Assembly: GCA_013368325.1 (NCBI GenBank)
Contig: JAACJK010000064.1
Location: 124,001-188,000 of the forward strand
Reading direction: 5' to 3'
Source of the DNA: Ephemerocybe angulata
Taxonomy: Eukaryota; Basidiomycota; Agaricomycetes; Agaricales; Psathyrellaceae
Length of the DNA stretch: 64,000 nucleotides
In this document: piece by piece, positions 59,001 through 64,000 of the stretch
Numbering within the stretch: position 1 is the first letter of the stretch
Layout of the letters: each line of letters begins with the position of its first letter
Notes under the pieces: model-generated
Told to the model about the DNA's origin: nothing
The model's input: the letters and a program-made list of their open reading frames with translations, nothing else
Database searches by the model: none
Position numbers and translations under genes: made by a program

Positions 59001-59335
59001 TTCGTCCCTGTAACTGTGTTCCCCCTCTTCAATCCCGGGAGCGAGAGCGAGTTCCCTCGGCCGAGCTTGGGCTTCTTGTCCTTGGCCGAAGGCGGGGGGT
59101 ACATTTCGGGGACATCGTCGTACTTCTCCGAGTCGCTGTGGAAGGTGATGCTCTCTGCGCCGCCTCCTGCGAAGGATCCATCTGGGGAGAACGAAGGGCG
59201 CCGGGCCATCTCGTGCGTTCTGTACGGTACGGAGCGGTCTGAACTCGACCACGAAAGTCGTCGCCGAGGCTTTTTGTTGTTGTTCGTGAACGGAAAGCAG
59301 ATAGGCGGCGGTGGTGGTGGCGGAGGAGGAGGCAT
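56093..59335 (-). CDS. Xaa-Pro aminopeptidase (aminopeptidase P, M24B) with long N-terminal extension
   Basis: Cleaves N-terminal residues next to proline. The first exon is 59335-58563; the second starts at 58510, and some eight more follow to the stop at 56093. The aminopeptidase P fold begins near residue 235 ([25 protein letters not shown]...[16 protein letters not shown]) and continues through [18 protein letters not shown] and the catalytic M24 domain. Metal ligands are visible: the two Asp of [20 protein letters not shown], His of [15 protein letters not shown], Glu of NEPGF and Glu of GIRIES. The C-terminus [16 protein letters not shown] is family-typical. The first about 235 residues are an unusual low-complexity head (poly-Pro after Met1, Ser/Arg/Gln repeats, an acidic [10 protein letters not shown]), contiguous in the same exon. 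An internal start, such as MARRP at about 59209, would shorten it. Confidence 0.92.
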
Positions 59336-62102
59336 GCGGGGCGAGAGATGATGGTGGTCAGGGAAAGAAGCGTATAGTGGGTTAGGGTAGCGAGGCTAGT
59401 GCCTGCCGCTGACTGGGTGCCGTTCGCGAATCAGCTGGGCAACACGAGGTGGAGAAGCGGATTAGGATGACGACCGTTTGGGAGAGAGTCGAGAAAGTTT
59501 CGTCTTGATGTCGCCGGCTGCCCGCACACACGTGTCGGAGGCACCCCTTGCATTTGCCAAATCGGGACGCCTGGGGAGATAACCCCGGCGATCTGCTTCC
59601 GGCCCTGACATATCGAGCCATCGTATTTGGGGTACTCGCTCGCCTCGAGAGAAAGCTTGCCTTTCTTTCTTGGCCTAGAATAGATCTTTTTTGGAGGTCT
59701 GGATGTCTAAGATAAGAATGTGCAGAAGAAGAAAGGGTGCCAACCTCGTACCCTAATAGTTCTTTCACTTCGAAGGCGAATTCTACGGTCATTGTTAGCC
59801 GATGTGATACCGACTTGTAAGCTGGTGCTTTGAGGATAAAAGTCGCAGGTCTAATGTGATACCTTCAAGTCGACAGTCCAGAAGATTAGAGAACATCCTT
59901 GAGCTCTATAGAACAACTGCGCAGGAAGGAATCTGACGAATAAACGGCACACAAAGGCCTACGTGAGTTACCCGTCAGTGGAGCAGTACTTCCCGACCTA
60001 CTCCCGGTCATGACTGTGCACGGAGAGAGTTGACTCCCCGGTGGCTTAGTTCCGTTAATTCATGTCAAGAGAAAGAAAACTTCCTGCTCACTCAGCAAAT
60101 TTTTCATACAAGCACTGCCTTGTACTCGAGTATACCACTGGTCCCACAGATTCGGACATTCGTATGTTAGCGGTGCGATATACGCCTCACTGTAACATTA
60201 GAAAAGTACTTACAGACAAGTCTTCATCCACACAGTATTGGCGCAGCATTCCTCCGTAATGGTGGTTCTGCGCCAATATACCGATCGCTGAGCTTGGATA
60301 GCGGAGTGCCCAAATAAGTGCGAACCCGACAATCTGGCGGCCTTGTACCAGGCCAAGTCTTGGAGAATGTTGCGTAGAATCCTTGCGTTCGATAAACGGG
60401 CAGCCCGGATGTCGTAGAACAATGAAAATTTCACGGGAACCCATGACCACTTGCATTTGGACGACCAGAACCACAGAGAACCACAGCCGGTCCTTGGCTT
60501 CCGAGTCACAATCGCCTGCTCATCTATCTTGTGTAGATCAGTATCCAAGCACACATAGGCAAACCAGGAAGTTGGTATCACGATCCGTGAGACCAAGATA
60601 GAGTAGACGCGCGAACCTTGGTCGAAGAATAGACAAATGCAAGGATCCTGGAACTTGGGGAACCTTGAGATATGAAAGGCACCGTAGAAACTGCGAGCTA
60701 TCACGTTCCTTGAAATGAAACCTTAAGCGTGAGTCATTCACATTAAAAACCACTAAAGGCACTCACTAGTCCCTGAATAGAATGCTGGATGTTGGTGGCT
60801 TGGGCGGAGCGTATCATATTGCATCGAGATGAAAGAGCGACGATGGCAAGCCACCAGTGGCGACTTTCTATTATTGTAACGTCTTCCAAGAATTGCTCTG
60901 TGGAAGTCATTTTACACCTCGCTATCCAGAGGCAATATTGATATTGGCGAGTCGGCCGTGGCGTTCTTTGGAAACTAATTTTGGGTGGCTGTATGCGTTC
61001 TGAATCTGGCAGGAGAGAAAGATTCAGTCCAAAAGAGTCATCTGGGCAGCAACCCGCATTCATTCATCAAGAAACGCTCTGAGACCACACGCTGGCTACG
61101 AGGATATAGCTCATCTGCATGCTTCAGTAGAATGTGCGAGTATATGCGTGAGATGGAGCTTAACTGCCACGCCCGAAGCACACCATGACATCGTGCATAC
61201 CGCCTTGTTCTCGTGACCATCGGACCATCGGTGACGAGGGCGCGCAGAATATGACTGAAAGACTTCAGAGTATACAGATCTGAGGAAATTCGAGGTGATG
61301 GAAGGAGAGAAAGGGTGCTGGGTAAAGAGAGAGGAAGCGAAGGGGCGGGTGGTCTTTTATTTCAAGGTCCGATATCAAGTCCGACATTTAGCGCCCGTTA
61401 GCCGAAGCTCAGATAGGGGCTTGTCCAAATCCGACATTCACGTGCTCTGTGAGTGTTCAGGGCAGGTCGATCTGGAGAGACGAGACCAGCGGATGTAATT
61501 GTGCGTCTCTACCTCTATAAACGTCGCCCGGCCAGGCCCGGGACGACTGTCCTTGCTTCAGCGGACGTTGCCGTGGAATTGCCCGAGAGTCGATGTCTCC
61601 AATACGCAGGAATTTGATGATTGAAAAAGACATGTATTCAACCCCAATGGGCACTAGGTGGGGCGATGTTGGGCCTACATCCTTGATTCCTGGAGCTGCA
61701 ATTCTTAATTCATTACCCTGCCGAACCTAGGCCCCTCTCACACCTACATTTCTGCTCAGGATACTATACAGCTAATTCAGCAAGCGAGCGAAGGCTTACC
61801 TGTACTATACATGTGTATATCGCAAAGTGCACTACCGTTTATTACATACTCGCTCGCTGACGCACACCTCCGGTGTGCTCGCGCTCGCGAGTGGGCGGGA
61901 AATGGTAGGACATAGCAGGCCCATTGCAAAATCGTTGGTCCATGGTCGGCGCAAAGAACAAGACAGCGAGTTGGCCTCTCCTCATGACGGGTATTGCCGA
62001 AACCCTTAGAGTTAAACAGTGGCAAACTTTGGCAGATTATATTACTCGAAAAGGAAATTAAGTGACATTGCATTGCCTTGCTGAAGCAAGGAATCATTAC
62101 TC
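59336..62102. other. Gene-poor stretch; possible membrane-protein relic
   Basis: No intact gene is supported. On the minus strand, short hydrophobic frames at about 60930-60770 (MTSTEQFLEDVTIIESRHWW...) and 60704-60190 (LVVQMQVVMGSR, IVGFALIWALR) resemble pieces of a fungal multi-pass membrane protein, but the reading frame changes several times and the splice sites do not join them. This may be a decayed gene. Nothing else is recognised. Confidence 0.3.
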
Positions 62103-62128
62103 CAAGGGGCCCCAGGCCGAGCAGCCCG
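62103..62128 (-). repeat. Inverted repeat, left copy (26 bases)
   Basis: CAAGGGGCCCCAGGCCGAGC... is the exact reverse complement of 63694-63719. Weaker similarity extends about 50 bases toward the inner side. Confidence 0.85.
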
Positions 62129-62368
62129 AGGGTTGAGGGTTCACCCTGAGGGTACTGGTACCGCTTTTCGGGGTCCCTTGCCATAAAGGGAAACGGCCAT
62201 CAATGCCGCAGCGAAATGCCGTCTCGATGTCCATAGGCGCCCAAACGCGTGTTTGAAACTGCGCAAACGTGTTTAACATGAGGAGAGAATCGCAGTCGAT
62301 GTAGGGACATGTTATATGCCTCCTAGGTACCTATACTGCAATATACGTACTATTCTCGCGCCACCACC

Positions 62369-63522
62369 ATGCCAAAACGAAAGGATCTAACCGGGACACC
62401 CTACAACAAACCGGTTTATCTACGAGTGCCGACGGACGATGGAAGGATGGAGAGGGTTGAGGTGCTGCAGTGCAACGAGATTCCGGCGAAGCAGTTATTG
62501 AAGTGTACGATTTGCGAGACATTGTGTTCCTACCTTGGTGAATCAGCGAAATACTACATCGAGCATCGGAAGAGCAAGCCTTGCAAAAAGGCAGAGCGGA
62601 AGCTGCTGGAGCAAATCAACAACCGGGAAGTCCAGGAGATGTTAGTTACCTGTGGGTTTAAAAAGGCGGATGGTGGTGCAGCGCAAGGTGAGTGTCACTA
62701 TACCAATGCTATTGATTGGTACTGAATAAAATATGGCAATGATTCAATTATCCTAGGAACAATAAACACACCTAATCTCGTACCGGTGGTACCATGCAAC
62801 GCACACAGCACAGTCCCCGTAGCTCCACCTGGAACCCCAGACAGCAATGACAATGATCCATACATCTCGTCTGACGTCTACCTGCGCTTTTCCAGCTCAT
62901 CTGCGGGAACCAACAGCTTTATTGTTGTGGTGGAATCCTCGGATGGCGAAAGCTGCTATGTGGAAGCATACGACGACGACTTCGGACCACCCGAAAAGCC
63001 AAATCCATGTCATGGGCAGCGTATCTTCTGGGAACCGGGTTCGATCTGGTCAACTTATGCATTTATGCAACATGAAGATGACAGGTTCTCGTGGAAGCCC
63101 ATTGGCTTGAGTACCACTACGAGAAGATGGTGTACTCACGGGCTTCCCAGTCATCCAGGCCCCAGCCCTGCACAAACGTCCCCATCGTTTGCTCGCTTTG
63201 TCTCCCTTCCAATCCCGCCGCATCCAAAGTCATTCCAACAATTTGGAAATACAATCTCCGGCACCACCTCACCCACCACCATCTTCAACAGGACGGCTCA
63301 ATCGCACCCATACCACCTGACATGATTGTTTCCTCCTACATTACACGAGACGAAGAGAAGGCGATCGGAATCGAGCTCGAGAAGACAATGTCCTTCCGGG
63401 AAAATGTAGGAATGCCGGGCAGCGACGACAAGCAAGCAATCGAGGAGGACCTCAAGCGAAATCGTTCGGATTCAACTGCACAGACAAGCCCTAGAGCCAA
63501 TAAGCGTACCAAGAAGAAATGA
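62369..63522 (+). CDS. Zinc-finger protein, probably mobile-element associated
   Basis: ATG 62369 has a strong context (CACCACCATGCC). Exon 62369-62687, intron 62688-62756 (69 bases), then a second exon. The N-terminus has a C2HC finger: Cys46, Cys49, His66, Cys72 (CTICETLC...EHRKSKPC). After the intron come an acidic Ser-rich stretch and WEPGSIWSTYAFMQHEDD. A second module reads VPIVCSLCLPSN...TIWKYNLRHHLTHHH (C2H2-like), then DMIVSSYITRDEEKAIGIE and a basic tail RANKRTKKK ending at 63522. This WKYN-type finger module is common in Agaricomycete multi-copy genes. The two halves are in different frames, changing near 63085-63120 with no good splice pair, so the gene may be broken or a chimera. 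Inverted repeats flank it. Confidence 0.5.
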
Positions 63523-63693
63523 TTGCTTGTATTACTATCTACAGACAGTATGCACGACGCCTATGTATCTACCAAGTATCTACTTTATTACGGCGGCTTG
63601 GCTTGATGCCGACGCTGCCGTTGGTGCCGATCAGCTTACTCAGCGTGACCCCAGGTGTGGGAGTTGTTTACACGGTGGGGAACCTGCCATACC

Positions 63694-63719
63694 CGGGCTG
63701 CTCGGCCTGGGGCCCCTTG
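63694..63719 (+). repeat. Inverted repeat, right copy (26 bases)
   Basis: CGGGCTGCTCGGCCTGGGGC... exactly complements 62103-62128, 1.6 kb apart, with the zinc-finger gene between. Confidence 0.85.
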
Positions 63720-63802
63720 CATTACTCCCTCTCGTCGTCGTCGTCGTCGTTGACGTTGAGACCAGATTCCACGACCTATACCCAACTAAATCCCAAGCAT
63801 AA

Positions 63803-64000
63803 ATGGATTCACTTGAGTCTCAAACGAGCTCGCAAGAACAAGACCAAGACCCGACGACGTCGACAGCGGGGACAGAGACGCCTCCACCGACTGCGAACGA
63901 CCTCTGCGACAACATAATCACAGACCCACCTCCACCTTACCCTTCAGGGAGAGCCAGGCGCGCACGGCGACAAAGACGCTCACACCCAACCCAACATACC
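63803..64000 (+). CDS. 5' exon of an unidentified gene (runs off right edge)
   Basis: ATG 63803 opens a frame without a stop to the edge (66 codons). The start is polar and low-complexity (SLESQTSSQEQDQDPTTS), then NDLCDNIITDPPPPYPSGRA and RRARRQRRSH. The DPPPPYPS + Arg-rich block is one I have seen at the N-termini of uncharacterised Agaricomycete proteins. No function can be given. Confidence 0.5.
   Translation, partial: MDSLESQTSSQEQDQDPTTSTAGTETPPPTANDLCDNIITDPPPPYPSGRARRARRQRRSHPTQHT

Noticed and set aside
60190..60930. Possible multi-pass membrane protein gene on the minus strand
   Set aside because: Hydrophobic pieces are in different frames and no GT-AG pairs join them; kept only as a possible relic.

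Overview
The window looks like nuclear DNA of a mushroom-forming basidiomycete (Agaricomycetes). Genes are broken by many short GT-AG introns of about 50-80 bases. The gene families present (F-box/LRR-like proteins, OrdA-like microsomal P450s, NACHT NTPases, DUF6589-type proteins, EF-hand/ZZ proteins) are ones that multiply in those fungi. There are no operons and no convincing RNA genes. All product names come from reading the sequence; no database search was possible.

Layout. 0-5.3 kb: the 5' part of a cytochrome P450 (minus) is divergent from a NACHT-domain NTPase gene; next is a small secretory-pathway membrane protein. 5.3-12.5 kb: no gene I can support. 12.5-15 kb: a three-exon gene (minus) for a 753-residue, largely disordered protein. 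15-26 kb: a second gene-poor stretch with simple repeats. 26-30.7 kb: a 13-exon gene (minus) that splices cleanly to 1297 residues, with a helical N-terminal region, an EF-hand, a ZZ-like zinc finger and a C-terminal coiled coil. 31.9-34.3 kb: a Pro/Arg/Ser-rich nuclear-type protein with one 33-base intron and one reading-frame problem. 34.7-38.3 kb: a relic bounded by a perfect 44-base inverted repeat, holding a truncated DUF6589-like gene and a truncated RecQ-like helicase that meet tail to tail.

38.6-53.1 kb is an expanding array: three F-box genes on the plus strand (two are recent tandem copies with a gene scrap between them), then two copies of a P450 + F-box unit on the minus strand. 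One of the P450 copies has lost the conserved arginine of its heme-binding motif. 53.9-59.3 kb: two convergent peptidase genes, a secreted M28 leucine aminopeptidase and a cytosolic-type M24 aminopeptidase P with an unusual N-terminal extension of about 240 residues. 62-64 kb: a gene with two zinc-finger motifs between 26-base inverted repeats, and the first exon of another gene running off the right edge.

The window mixes ordinary metabolism (two peptidases) with fast-evolving families: P450s for lipophilic substrates, F-box adaptors for SCF ubiquitin ligases, and NACHT and EF-hand/ZZ proteins of the kind linked to fungal recognition and cell-death circuits. The observations most worth following are the composite helicase/DUF6589 element, the 1297-residue multidomain protein, the P450 with the altered heme motif, and the P450/F-box unit duplication.
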